A stretch of DNA of 64,000 nucleotides from Roseomonas sp. E05 (lineage in GTDB: Bacteria > Pseudomonadota > Alphaproteobacteria > Acetobacterales > Acetobacteraceae): positions 124,001 through 188,000 of the forward strand of contig NZ_JASIRT010000004.1 in the NCBI RefSeq assembly GCF_030063475.1, in the 5' to 3' direction. This document shows, piece after piece, positions 8,495 through 18,500 of this stretch; position 1 is the stretch's first letter, and each line of letters opens with the position of its first letter. The notes beneath the pieces are model-generated. The model was not told the DNA's origin. It made no database searches and worked only from the letters and a program-made list of their open reading frames with translations. The position numbers and the translations under genes are program-made.

Positions 8495-9520
8495 TCAGCC
8501 CGCCGAGGCCGGTACCGGAAAGCCGCGCTGGCCGCGATGGCGCAGCAGGCTGCGCAGGAAGCCGAGGCCCCAGGCCATGTGCATGACCATGGCCGCCGGC
8601 CCCGCCGCCGCCAGCCAGGGGTCGCGCCGGCGAAAGGCGAGCCAGCCGCCCCAGCCCAGGCAAAGCGCGGCATAGAGGGCCGGCACCAGCAGCGCGGGCA
8701 GCCAGAAGGGCGCCACCAGCAGGGCCGCGACATTGCCGAGCAGCGCGATGACGGGCGCCATCTGCCGCGGCTTCGGCCGCAGGCGGTGCTTCAGCAGGGT
8801 CCGCGCCCGCCCGGCCCCGTGCTTCATGTACTGCCGCGCCAGGGAGGCCAGGTCCTTGCGCGGGAAATAGGTCACGGGATGGTCGGCGCAGAGCCAGATG
8901 CGGCCGCCCGCCGCGCGGGCGCGGTGGTCCAGCTCGGCATCCTCGTTGTGGGTGAAGCTCTCGTCATAGCCGCCGACCGAGAGGAAGAAGGCGCGGTCGA
9001 AGGCGGCGTGGTGGCCATGGTCCACCCATTCCGAGCGCCGCCCGAGCCGGTGCGCCGAGCCGCCATTGCCGAGCCGGCTGTTCTGCGCCGCCGCGATGCC
9101 GCGCTGCATCCCCTCGCGGCCGAGGGTGAGCATCGGCACCACCACCGAGGTCGCTTCCTGCGCGCGCAGCGCCGCGACCACGCCGGTGACGAAGCCGGGC
9201 GGGTACCAGGCATGGGCATCGGCCCGCAGCAGCACGCGCGACTCGTGCGCGGCGACCCGCGCGGCCAGGTTGACGGCGGCGGATTGCAGCCGCGCCGGGT
9301 TCTCGACGAGGCGGATCTCGGGGTGGGTGGCGGCCATGGCGCGCACGATCCCGGCGGTGCGGTCATGGCTGCCGCCGTCCAGGACCAGGATCTCCAGCCG
9401 GTAGGTATCGCCCTGCGTCAGCAGGGATTCCAGGCAGGGGCCGATATAGTGTTCCTCGTTCAGGACGGGAACGGCCAGCGTGATCAGCTCACGCTCCTGC
9501 GCGGGTGTAGCGACGGACAT
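8495..9520 (-). CDS. Family 2 glycosyltransferase, ExoA-like, membrane anchored
   Basis: The 341-residue protein begins with a GT-A fold (ITLAVPVLNEEHYIGPCLES, then LDGGSHDRT, LLRADAHAWYPPGF with its metal-binding DAH, and HNEDAELDHRARAAGG). It ends with two or three hydrophobic helices (about residues 255-325). HGHHAAFDRAFFLSVGGYD and the NEDAEL motif are features of the ExoA family, the beta-1,3-glucosyltransferase of succinoglycan synthesis. It presumably extends a lipid-linked oligosaccharide at the inner membrane. No other exo genes are adjacent; kdsB/kdsD lie upstream after a small membrane protein gene. The start is ATG 9518-9520. Confidence 0.88.
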   Translation of the reverse strand: MSVATPAQERELITLAVPVLNEEHYIGPCLESLLTQGDTYRLEILVLDGGSHDRTAGIVRAMAATHPEIRLVENPARLQSAAVNLAARVAAHESRVLLRADAHAWYPPGFVTGVVAALRAQEATSVVVPMLTLGREGMQRGIAAAQNSRLGNGGSAHRLGRRSEWVDHGHHAAFDRAFFLSVGGYDESFTHNEDAELDHRARAAGGRIWLCADHPVTYFPRKDLASLARQYMKHGAGRARTLLKHRLRPKPRQMAPVIALLGNVAALLVAPFWLPALLVPALYAALCLGWGGWLAFRRRDPWLAAAGPAAMVMHMAWGLGFLRSLLRHRGQRGFPVPASAG

Positions 9521-9632
9521 GGTCGGTCTGCCTCCTGATCCGGAGGCTCTAACGGACAAGCCCCTCCAAGGGCCAGCGTAACCCTGGCAAAAACCGGCGA
9601 GGGGCTGTCACAGATCGGACAGCGCCGGGCGC

Positions 9633-9884
9633 TCAGAGGGCGAGCAGGAAGCCGATGATGGCCGCCCAGAGCAGGACCGAGAGGAACAGGCCGAAGAGCA
9701 GGCCGCGTGCCGGTGAAGGGCGCGCCGCGCCGAGGCGACGCAGATGGCGGAGCAGCTCGGCGAATGGAGAGGCATCTGCCTGCCCGGCGCCACGGGACGA
9801 CATTTCGGGAAGAGGCATGGGCCGCATGATACGGTCTTCCTTCAGCTCGGCGGTCGGGTTTGGCCTTTCCGAAGCGATGCTCAT
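9633..9884 (-). CDS. Small hypothetical membrane protein
   Basis: An 83-residue protein (88 if the ATG at 9897-9899 is used). The N-terminal half is polar and proline-rich, followed by the amphipathic stretch FAELLRHLRRLGAARP. A single C-terminal transmembrane helix, GLLFGLFLSVLLWAAIIGFL, runs to the last residues. I recognise no family. It sits 112 bp upstream of the ExoA-like glycosyltransferase on the same strand, so a role in envelope glycan assembly is possible but is inference only. Codon use and the conserved-looking C-terminal helix favour a real gene. Confidence 0.55.
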   Translation of the reverse strand: MSIASERPNPTAELKEDRIMRPMPLPEMSSRGAGQADASPFAELLRHLRRLGAARPSPARGLLFGLFLSVLLWAAIIGFLLAL

Positions 9885-10116
9885 CCAGGCGGACCTCACA
9901 GTGCGGGGTAACTCTCACCAGGAATTTACCCGTTTGTGCACATTTCCGCGAGACCGAAAAGCGCGAAATCGCCTTTCAGGATCATTCGCAGGTTGTGAAG
10001 CCTTCGCCGGAAGGACCTGAAGGCGTTGCGGAGGAGCGCCAGGGCACGGAAAGCCGCTCCGCAGCGGCCCGGCGAATCGCATGAAGGATGAGAAAGGCCG
10101 CGAGCGGGGCCTGCCC

Positions 10117-11100
10117 TCAGGCCACGCCGGCGCGCAGCAGGTCGTGGATGTGGAGCACGCCGACGGGGCGGTTTTCCTCGACCACGAAGACCGCAGTGAT
10201 GGCGGAGCGGTTCAGTTCGGCCAGGATCTGCGGGGCCAGCACGTCAGGCGCGATGGTGCGGGGATGGCGGGTCATGACCTGGCTGACCGGCTGCTCGACG
10301 AAGCCGCCGCCCTCGAAGGCGCGGCGCAGATCGCCGTCGGTGATCACGCCGGTCAGCCGCCCCGCCTCATCGACCACGGCGGTGATGCCGAAGCGCTTGC
10401 CCGTCATCTCCATGATCGCCCGGGAGAGGGTGGCGGTCTCGGGCACCACCGGCACGGTGTCGCCGCCATGCATCAGGTCGCGCGCCGTGCGCAGCTGCGC
10501 GCCGAGCTTGCCGCCGGGATGGAACTGCCGGAAATCCTGCGCCGAGAAGCCGCGCAGCGAGAGCAGGCTCACCGCCAGCGCGTCCCCCATGGCCATCTGC
10601 ATGGTGGTGGAGGTGGTGGGCGCCAGCCCGTTCGGGCAGGCCTCCGGCATGGTGGGCAGGATCAGCGGGAGGTCGGCCGCCTTGCCCAGCGCGCTGCCGG
10701 CGCGCGCCGTGATGGCGATCAGCGGCACCTTGAAGCGCCGGGTATAGGCGACGATGTCGGAGAGTTCCGGCGCCTCGCCCGACCAGGAGAGGGCGATCAC
10801 CACGTCCTGCTCCTGGATCATGCCGAGATCGCCATGGCTGGCCTCGGCCGGGTGGACGAAATGCGCCGGGGTGCCGGTGGAGGCGAGCGTCGCCGCGATC
10901 TTGCGGCCGACATGGCCGGACTTGCCCATGCCGGTGACGATGACGCGGCCGGTGGCGGCGCGCAGGGCCGCGATGGCCCGCTCGAGCGCCTCGCCCAGCG
11001 GGCCGTCCAGCGCCCGGCGCAGCGCGGCCAGCCCCTCGGCCTCCAGCTCCAGGGTGCGCCGGGCCGGGGCCAGGATGGTCTCGTCGGTGGTCGGAGCCAT
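10117..11100 (-). CDS. kdsD: Arabinose-5-phosphate isomerase (KdsD/KpsF)
   Basis: The 327-residue enzyme has an N-terminal SIS sugar-isomerase domain (about residues 35-170: VTGMGKSGHVGRKIAATLAS, HPAEASHGDLGMI, ALSWSGEAPEL) and two C-terminal CBS domains (about 205-327). It converts ribulose 5-phosphate to arabinose 5-phosphate, the first committed step to Kdo for lipopolysaccharide or capsule. kdsB lies immediately upstream, 34 bp away on the same strand, which supports the assignment and suggests one transcript. ATG 11098-11100 is chosen because the SIS family begins near there. The 230 bp downstream hold no recognisable gene. Confidence 0.95.
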   Translation of the reverse strand: MAPTTDETILAPARRTLELEAEGLAALRRALDGPLGEALERAIAALRAATGRVIVTGMGKSGHVGRKIAATLASTGTPAHFVHPAEASHGDLGMIQEQDVVIALSWSGEAPELSDIVAYTRRFKVPLIAITARAGSALGKAADLPLILPTMPEACPNGLAPTTSTTMQMAMGDALAVSLLSLRGFSAQDFRQFHPGGKLGAQLRTARDLMHGGDTVPVVPETATLSRAIMEMTGKRFGITAVVDEAGRLTGVITDGDLRRAFEGGGFVEQPVSQVMTRHPRTIAPDVLAPQILAELNRSAITAVFVVEENRPVGVLHIHDLLRAGVA

Positions 11101-11134
11101 GTTCACGGCGCCCTCTGTCCTCCCGGCTGCGGCC

Positions 11135-11887
11135 TCAGGCCTCGCGGGCCGGTATGGCACGTCCGCGCAGCAGGCCCCGCGCCCGCTCCAGGTCCTCCGG
11201 CGTGTCCACGCCGAGCGGCACCTCGGCCACCTGCATGGCGTCGATCCGCATGCCCGCCTCCAGTGCCCGGAGCTGTTCCAGCTTCTCGCGCCGCTCCAGC
11301 GGCGAGGGGGGCAGGGCGACGAAGCGGGCCAGCGCCGTCCGGCGCCAGGCATAGAGGCCGATATGGTGGTAGAGTGGCCCCTCGCCCCAGGGCGCGGTGG
11401 CGCGGGTGAAGTAGAGCGCGCGGAAGCGCCCGCCGCCGAGCGGCGAGCCGACCATCTTCACCACGGAGGGAGCGGTGCGCTCCTCCTCCCGCACGATCTC
11501 GGCCACCGCGGTGCCGAGCGCGACCTCGGCATCGGCCAGCGGGGTGAGCGCGGCGCGCAGCGTGGCGGGCATGACGGTGGGCAGGTCGCCCTGGACGTTC
11601 AGCACCGTGTCGAAGCGCCCCTCCGGGTCGATGCGGCCGAGCGCCTCGAAGATGCGGTCGGAGCCGGAGGGATGGTCGGTCCCGGTCAGCACCGCCTGGC
11701 CGCCGGCCGCCTGCACCGCCTCGGCGATGGCCGGGGCGTCGGTGGCGATCCAGACCGGCGCGGCATCGGCCTCCACGGCGCGGCGCCAGACATGCACGAT
11801 CATCGGCTCGCCATGGATGTCGGCCAGCGGCTTGTTCGGCAGCCGCGTGGCGGAGAGCCGGGCGGGGATCAGGACAACCGGGTTCAT
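11135..11887 (-). CDS. kdsB: 3-deoxy-manno-octulosonate cytidylyltransferase (CMP-Kdo synthetase)
   Basis: The 250-residue protein has the family's N-terminal nucleotide loop [52 protein letters not shown] with the metal-binding acidic residue, and [13 protein letters not shown] near the end. It activates Kdo with CTP in the cytoplasm for transfer to lipid A or capsule. It stands directly upstream of kdsD. Its ATG (11885-11887) overlaps the stop of a possible 40-codon reading frame by four bases, which suggests translational coupling if that small frame is real. Confidence 0.96.
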   Translation of the reverse strand: MNPVVLIPARLSATRLPNKPLADIHGEPMIVHVWRRAVEADAAPVWIATDAPAIAEAVQAAGGQAVLTGTDHPSGSDRIFEALGRIDPEGRFDTVLNVQGDLPTVMPATLRAALTPLADAEVALGTAVAEIVREEERTAPSVVKMVGSPLGGGRFRALYFTRATAPWGEGPLYHHIGLYAWRRTALARFVALPPSPLERREKLEQLRALEAGMRIDAMQVAEVPLGVDTPEDLERARGLLRGRAIPAREA

Positions 11888-12006
11888 GCCGTGCGCGGGG
11901 CCTCGTCCTGGCGGGTCTCGATGGGCAGGCCGGCGGAGGCCGGGAGCGGCGGAGCCTTTCCGAAGCGGGCCGCGCCGGCTTCGACAATCGGGTCAGGCTT
12001 CATCAT
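11884..12006 (-). CDS. Possible small protein upstream of kdsB
   Basis: A 40-codon frame starts at the double ATG 12001-12006 ([18 protein letters not shown]..) and ends with an ATGA overlap onto kdsB. The peptide is polar with no transmembrane segment and no family I recognise. Support is limited to position and the overlap, so it may instead be a leader segment of the kdsB message. Confidence 0.3.
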   Translation of the reverse strand: MMKPDPIVEAGAARFGKAPPLPASAGLPIETRQDEAPRTA

Positions 12007-12090
12007 TCCAGACAGACCGCAGTGCCATGCAGGGCGCAAGCCTTTCGCACGCAGACCGCCGGGAGGCAACGCCGGCCGGCCGGGAAAAGC

Positions 12091-12210
12091 CCGGGGGAAG
12101 AAACTCCCCGGCCTCCTGTCTCCGTCTCGCGGCCTTTGGCGCCTGCTGAGAGGCCACGCCTTTTTTCGAAGAAAAAGAAGGGCGTCCGAGGAAATTCAGG
12201 CGTGCCCTCA
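12091..12210. repeat. Degenerate copy of the paired-hairpin element (B')
   Basis: A hairpin with arms CCGGGG (12091-12096) and CCCCGG (12106-12111) is followed about 55 nt later by TTTTTTCGAAGAAAAAGAAGG and a weakly paired GGGC..GCCC segment. The order and sequence resemble a decayed copy of the element found at 12233-12386, placed in tandem with it. The call rests on resemblance only. Confidence 0.4.
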
Positions 12211-12232
12211 AAGGCGTGGTTGAAGAAAGGTC

Positions 12233-12386
12233 GGGGGAGATGAACTCCCCCAGGCCCCATCCTTCTTCCGTCAGTTTTCGGTCGCGCCGATGATGAGGGC
12301 CGCTCCCGGCGCGGGCGCGGGCCGTCAGCGCCACCGGACTGATAAAAAAAAGAAGAGGGGGTCTGGGGGAGAATTCATTCTCCCCC
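12233..12386. repeat. Paired-hairpin intergenic element B
   Basis: The left hairpin has arms GGGGGAG (12233-12239)/CTCCCCC (12245-12251), followed by a CCCATCCTTCTTCCGTCAG tract. The right hairpin has arms GGGGGAGAAT (12365-12374)/ATTCTCCCCC (12377-12386), preceded by CTGATAAAAAAAAGAAGAGG. The inner flanks (TCAGTTTTCGGT and ACCGGACTGATAAAA) extend the inverted repeat. The element lies about 50 bp past the stop of the efflux operon, where a terminator is expected, and fills most of the 430-bp gap before kdsB together with element B'. Confidence 0.8.
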
Positions 12387-12438
12387 GGTTCTGTCCTCCG
12401 CCGGATTTGAGAACAGACCCTCATCCCCCCCGGTTCTT

Positions 12439-15400
12439 TTACTCCGCCGCCGCCATGGCTGGCGCCCGGCGCCGCCGCAGCCGGTCCAGCGCCAGGAAGA
12501 TGACCGGCGTGGTGTAGAGCGTGAGCAGCTGCGAGACGAGCAGCCCGCCGATGATGGTGATGCCGAGCGGCTGCCGCATCTCCGCCCCGGTGCCGGTGCC
12601 CACCGCCAGCGGCACGGCGCCCAGCAGCGCGGCGAGGGTGGTCATCAGGATCGGCCGGAAGCGGTCGCGGCAGGCGGCCAGGATGGCGGCGGTGCTGCCC
12701 AGCCCCTCGGTGCGCTCGTGCTCCAGCGCGAAGTCCACCAGCATGATGGCGTTCTTCTTCACGATGCCCATCAGCAGGATGACGCCGATCAGCGCCATCA
12801 CCGAGAAGGGCGTGTTGGTGGCCAGCAGCGCCAGCAGCGCCCCGAGTCCGGCCGTGGGCAGGGTGGAGATGATGGTCAGCGGATGGATGAAGCTCTCGTA
12901 GAGAATGCCGAGCACCAGGTAGATGGAGACCAGCGCCGCCAGGATCAGCAGCGGCTGGGAGCGGCTGAAATCGTTGAAGGCCGCGGCATTGCCGCCATAC
13001 TGCGAGCGGATGGAGGCAGGCAGCATCGCCGCGCGCTCCGCCTGCTGCACCAGGGCGGTGGCGTCGCTGAGCGCAACCCCCTCGCCAAGGTTGAAGCTGA
13101 TGGTGGTGGCCGGGAACTGGCCGCGATGCGTGACGCGCAGCGGCGCCACGTCGCGCTCCACATGCGCCAGCGCGCCGAGCGGCACCTGCGTGCCGTCGCC
13201 GGCGGGCACGAAGATGCGGTTCAGCTGGGTGGAGGCCTGCTGCAGCGCCGGATCGATCTCCAGCACCACCTTGTACTGGTTGCGGCTGCCGTAGATGGTC
13301 GAGACCTGGCGCTGCGAGAAGGCGTTGTTCAGCGCCGTGCTGACATCGTCCATGCCGACCCCGAGCCGGGCGGCGGCGTCGCGGTCGATCACCACGCGGT
13401 TGACCAGGCCGGACCGCTCCTGGTCGCTGGAGACGTCGGCCAGCCCCGGCACGGTGCGCAGCTTCTCGACCATGGTGTTGGTCCACTGACGCAGCTCGCC
13501 GAGATCGGTGCCGAGCAGGATGTAGGAATAGGAGGCGTTGCCCGGCCGCCCGCCGATGAAGATGTCCTGCTGCGCCCGCAGGAAGGCGTTGACGCCGGGG
13601 ATGCGCCCGAGCGGCGCGCGCAGCCGGGCGATCACGTCATTGGCGGAGGCGTCGCGCTGCTCGCGCGGCTTGAGGGCGATGTAGAAGCTGGCGGAATTCG
13701 TGCCGGCATTCCAGGAACTGCCGCCGATCGAGGCGCCGACGCTGGCCACCGCCGGGTCGCGCAGGAGGATGCGCGTCACCTCCTTCGTCAGCCGTTCCAT
13801 GGTGGCGAAGGAGGTATCCGGCGCCGCCTGGGCATTGCCGACCAGCAGGCCGGTGTCCTGCTCCGGGAAGAAGCCCTTGGGCACGACGACGTAGAGCCAG
13901 ACGGTGAGCGCCACGAAGCCGCAGCTGGCCAGCAGCATCAGCCAGCGGAAGCGCAGCACCACGGTGAGCGAGCGCATGTAGCCGCGCACCACCGCGTCCA
14001 TCATCGCCTCGAAGGCGCGGCCGAAGCGGCCGGGCGGCTTCTCGGCGCCCGAGGGGTCGGGGGGCGGGTCGAGATGGGCCGCGATCATCGGCGTCAGCGT
14101 CAGCGCCAGCACCGCCGAGATGCCGACCGCGATGGCCAGCGTGGCGGAGAACTCGCGGAAGAAGCGGCCGACCAGCCCGGGCATGGCCAGCAGCGGGATG
14201 AACACCGCGATCAGCGAGAGGGTGATCGAGACGATGGTGAAGCCGATCTGCCGCGCACCCTCCAGCGCCGCCTGGAAGGGGGGCATGCCGCGCTCGCGCA
14301 TCCGCGCCATGTTCTCGATCATGACGATGGCGTCGTCCACCACGAAGCCGACCGAGATGATCAGCGCCATCAGCGAGAAGTTGTTGAGCGAATAGCCCAT
14401 CATCCAGATGACGAAGAGCGTGCCGAGCAGCGAGAGCGGCACCGTGGCGCTGGCGGCCAGCGTGGGCCCGAGCCGCCGCAGGAACAGCGCCACCACGCCG
14501 ACCACCAGCGCGATGGTGACCAGAAGCGTGAACTGCACCTCCTCCACGCTGGCATGGATGGTGCCGGAGCGGTCGCTCATGATGTCGATACGGACGCCCC
14601 CCGGCACCCAGCGATCAAGCTGCGGCAACAGCGCCTTCACCCCGGCCACCACGTCCAGCACATTGGCGTCGGCCTGCTTGAAGACCATCATCAGGATGGC
14701 CGGGCGCTCGTTGAACCATGCCGCCTGCCGGCTGGAGCGCGTGCCGTCGCGCACATCCGCGACCTGGGAGAGCCGCGTGATGCTGCCATCGGCGCTCTTC
14801 ACCACCAGCGTGCGGTACTGCTCGGCGCGGCTGATGCGGTCGTTCACCGAGAGCATGGCCGACTGCTCCGGCCCCTCGATGCTGCCGACCGGCTGCGTCA
14901 CGTTGGCACTGGTGATCGTGGTGCGGATGTCATCCAGCGAGATTCCCGCGGCGGCCGCGGCATCCGGGTTCACCGCGACCCGCACCGCCGGCTGGTCGGC
15001 GCCGCCCACCTGCACCTGCGCCACGCCCGAGATCTGCGAGAGCCGCTGCGCCACGATGCTGTCCGCCACGTCGTAGAGCGCGGTGGAGCGCATCGTCTCC
15101 GAGGTCATGGCCAGGATCAGCACCGGCGCGTCGGCCGGGTTGATCTTGCGCACCTGCGGCGGGTTGGGCAGGCCGGAGGGCAGGTCCTCGCGCGCCGCGT
15201 TCACCGCCGCCTGCACGTCGCGCGCCGCATCCGCCTGGCTGCGCGAGATGTCGAACTGGATGATGATGTTGCCGCTGCCGGTCGAGGCATTGGCGGTCAT
15301 CTCCGTGATGCCGGCGACCTCGCCGATGCGCCGCTCCAGCGGCGCCAGCACCGTCGCCGCCAGTGTCTCCGGGTTGGCGCCGGGCTGGCTGACGCTGACG

Positions 15401-15540
15401 AAGAGCGTCGGGATATCGACGCGCGGCATGGAGGAGACGGGAAGCTGCCGCAGCGCCACCAGCCCGGCCAGCGCCAGGCCCAGCGCCAGCAGCATGGTGC
15501 CGATCGGCCGCCGCAGGAAGGGCGCGGAGATCGAGAACAT
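12439..15540 (-). CDS. mdtC: RND multidrug efflux permease, MdtC type
   Basis: A 1033-residue inner-membrane pump subunit with the HAE-1 architecture: an N-terminal helix (RPIGTMLLALGLALAGL), two large periplasmic loops and twelve transmembrane helices. Helix 4 contains the proton-relay motif FVVDDAIVMIENM. Features such as PEQDTGLLVGNAQAAPDTSF, FSQRQVSTIYGSRNQYKVVLE and MGIVKKNAIMLVDFALE place it with MdtC. In E. coli MdtB and MdtC form a mixed trimer exporting bile salts and other hydrophobic compounds. The mdtB-type gene lies 12 bp upstream. Last gene of the operon; element B follows the stop. Confidence 0.93.
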   Translation of the reverse strand: MFSISAPFLRRPIGTMLLALGLALAGLVALRQLPVSSMPRVDIPTLFVSVSQPGANPETLAATVLAPLERRIGEVAGITEMTANASTGSGNIIIQFDISRSQADAARDVQAAVNAAREDLPSGLPNPPQVRKINPADAPVLILAMTSETMRSTALYDVADSIVAQRLSQISGVAQVQVGGADQPAVRVAVNPDAAAAAGISLDDIRTTITSANVTQPVGSIEGPEQSAMLSVNDRISRAEQYRTLVVKSADGSITRLSQVADVRDGTRSSRQAAWFNERPAILMMVFKQADANVLDVVAGVKALLPQLDRWVPGGVRIDIMSDRSGTIHASVEEVQFTLLVTIALVVGVVALFLRRLGPTLAASATVPLSLLGTLFVIWMMGYSLNNFSLMALIISVGFVVDDAIVMIENMARMRERGMPPFQAALEGARQIGFTIVSITLSLIAVFIPLLAMPGLVGRFFREFSATLAIAVGISAVLALTLTPMIAAHLDPPPDPSGAEKPPGRFGRAFEAMMDAVVRGYMRSLTVVLRFRWLMLLASCGFVALTVWLYVVVPKGFFPEQDTGLLVGNAQAAPDTSFATMERLTKEVTRILLRDPAVASVGASIGGSSWNAGTNSASFYIALKPREQRDASANDVIARLRAPLGRIPGVNAFLRAQQDIFIGGRPGNASYSYILLGTDLGELRQWTNTMVEKLRTVPGLADVSSDQERSGLVNRVVIDRDAAARLGVGMDDVSTALNNAFSQRQVSTIYGSRNQYKVVLEIDPALQQASTQLNRIFVPAGDGTQVPLGALAHVERDVAPLRVTHRGQFPATTISFNLGEGVALSDATALVQQAERAAMLPASIRSQYGGNAAAFNDFSRSQPLLILAALVSIYLVLGILYESFIHPLTIISTLPTAGLGALLALLATNTPFSVMALIGVILLMGIVKKNAIMLVDFALEHERTEGLGSTAAILAACRDRFRPILMTTLAALLGAVPLAVGTGTGAEMRQPLGITIIGGLLVSQLLTLYTTPVIFLALDRLRRRRAPAMAAAE

Positions 15541-15552
15541 CGCCCGTCCCCC

Positions 15553-18500
15553 CTATTCCGCCGGCGCCGCCTGCGGATCGCGCCCCTGCCACCAGCGCTG
15601 CACCCGCGCCCGCGCCGCCTCCAGCGCCAGGTAGATGGCCGGGGTGGTGAACAGCGTCACGAGCTGGCTGAGCAGCAGCCCGCCGACGATGGAGACGCCG
15701 AGCGGCAGCCGCAGCTCCGAGCCCGTGCCGGAGCCCAGCATCAGCGGCAGGGCGCCGAGCAGCGCCGCGGCGGTGGTCATCATGATCGGCCGGAAGCGCA
15801 GCAGCGCCGCCTCGACGATCGCCTCGCGCGGCGCCATGCCGTGGTCGCGCTGCGCCTCCAGCGCGAAGTCGATCATCATGATGGCGTTCTTCTTGACGAT
15901 GCCCATCAGCAGGATGATGCCGATCAGCCCGACCACCGAAAGGTCCAGCCCCCAGAGCTGCAGCGCCAGCAGCGCGCCGATGCCGGCCGAGGGCAGGGTG
16001 GAGAGGATGGTGATGGGATGGATGACGCTCTCGTAGAGCACGCCCAGCACGATGTAGATCACCACCACCGCCGCCAGGATCAGCCAGGGCTGGCCGGAGA
16101 GGGAGGCATTGAACTCCGCCACGTCGCCGGCGAAGCGGCCGGCGACGCTCTCCGGCAGGCCGATCTCCTGCTCGGCGGCCTGGATGGCCTCCACCGCCTG
16201 GCCGAGCGACATGCCATCCGCCAGGTTGAAGCTGACGGTGACGGCGGGGAACTGGTTCTCCCGCGTCACCAGCAGCGGGCCGCTGGTGCGGGTGAAGCTG
16301 GCGATCTCGGCGAGCGGGATCTGCGCGCCGTCGGTGCCGGCGACGCGGAGCTGGCCGATCGCCGTCGGGTCCTCGCGCAGCCGGTCGGAGGCTTCCAGCA
16401 CCACGCGGTACTGGTTGCTCTGGCCGTAGATGGTGGAGATCTGCCGCTGGCCGAAGGCGTTGTAGAGGACGTTGTCCACCGCCTGCATGGTCACGCCGAG
16501 GCGCGCCGCGCGGTCGCGGTCCACCTGGATGGCCAGCCGCACGCCGTCCTCCCGCTGGTCGGTGGCGACGTCGCGCAGGCCGGGAATCGCGCGCAGCCGG
16601 GCCACCACGCGCGGCGCCCAGAGCGAGAGGGTGGCGGCATCGGCGTCGGTCAGCGTGTACTGGTACTGCGTGGTGCTGACGCGCGGGCTGATCTGGATGT
16701 CCTGCACCGCCACCGGATAGGCCACGGCGCCGGGGATGGCGTCGAGCTTCGGCTGCAGCCGGGCGATCACGCCCTGCGCGTCCAGGTCGCGCTCGTCGCG
16801 CGGGCGCAGCACGGCGGTGATGCGGCCGGTGTTCTGCGCCGGGTTCAGCGCGCCCGCGCCCGCCACGGCAGTGACGGCGGCCACCGCCGGGTCGGCCTGC
16901 ACCACGGCCGCCACCCGCTGCTGGATCTCGGCCGAGCGCGGGAAGGAGGTGTCCTGCGGCGCCTCGGTCATGATCTGGATGAGGCCGGTGTCCTGCACGG
17001 GCAGGAAGCCCTTCGGCATCACCACGTAGAGCCAGGCGGTCAGCGCCACGGTGGCGGTGGCCACCAGCAGCATCAGCCCCTCATGCCGCATGGTGACGCC
17101 GAGCGCCCGGCCATAGGCCAGCCGCAGCCGCTCGAAGCCGCGCTCGAAGCCGGCCGCCACGCGGGAAGGGCGGTGCTCGGCGCGCAGGACGAGGGCACAC
17201 ATCATCGGCGTCAGCGTCAGCGAGACCACCATGGAGACCAGCACGGCGGCGGTCAGCGTCTCCGCGAACTCGCGGAACAGCCGCCCCACCACGCCCTCCA
17301 TGAACAGCAGCGGGATGAAGACGGCGATCAGCGAGAGCGTCAGCGAGACGATGGTGAAGGCGATCTGCCGCGAGCCCGCATAGGCCGCGGCCAAGGGCTT
17401 CTCGCCCTTCTCGATCAGCCGGACGATGTTCTCGATCATGACGATGGCGTCGTCCACCACGAAGCCCGTCGCGATGGTCAGCGCCATCAGCGAGAGGTTG
17501 TCGAGCGAGTAGCCCATGACCGCCATGATGCCGAAGGTGCCGATGATGGAGAGCGGCAGCGAGACCGCCGGCACCAGCGTCGCCCGCCCGCTGCCGAGGA
17601 AGAAGTAGATCACGCCCACCACCAGCGCGACCGAGAGCACCAGGGTGAACTGCACCTCGTGCACCGAGGCGCGGATCGTCTCCGTGCGGTCCGACACCAC
17701 GGTGAGCTGCGCGCCCGCCGGGATGGCGCTCTCCAGCTGCGGCAGCAGGGTGCGGATGCGCTCCACCGTCTGCACGATGTTGGCGCCGGGCTGGCGCTGC
17801 ACGTCGATCAGCACGGCGGGGTGGCCGTTGAACCAGGCGCCGTTGCGCTCGTTCTCCAGCGACTCCACCGCCTCGCCGACGTCGCGCAGCCGCACCGGGG
17901 CGCCGCTCTGCCAGGTCAGGATGATGTCGCCGAACTCGGCGGGGGTGGTGATCTGGTCGTTGGCGAGGATCGAGGAGGCCTGGCGCGGCCCGTCCAGCGA
18001 GCCTTTCGGCGAGTTCTGGTTGGCCGCGGTGATCGCCGTCCGCACCGTCTCCAGCCCGATGCCGTAGGCCGCGAGCCGCAGCGGATCGACGCGCAGCCGC
18101 ACGGCGGGACGCATGTTGCCCTGCACCGTGACGCGGCCGACGCCCGTCGCCTGGGAGAGCTTCTGCGCCAGCAGCGTGTCGGCGGTGTCGGAGAGCCGCA
18201 TGATCGGCAGGGTGTCGGAGGTCAGCGCCAGCGTGATCACCGGCGGATCGGCCGGGTTCACCTTGGAATAGACCGGCGGATAGGGCAGCGAGGAGGGCAG
18301 CGTGCCGCGCGCCGCGTCCAGCGCCGCCTGCACGTCCTGCGAGGCCTCGTCGATGCTCTTGTCCAGCCGGAACTGCAGGGTGATGCGGCTGACCCCCGGC
18401 CCGCTGACCGAGGACATCACCTGCAGCCCCGAGATCTGCGCGAACTGCCGCTCCAGCGGCGCGGTGATCAGCACGGCGGCGGTGTCGGGCGAGGCGCCGG

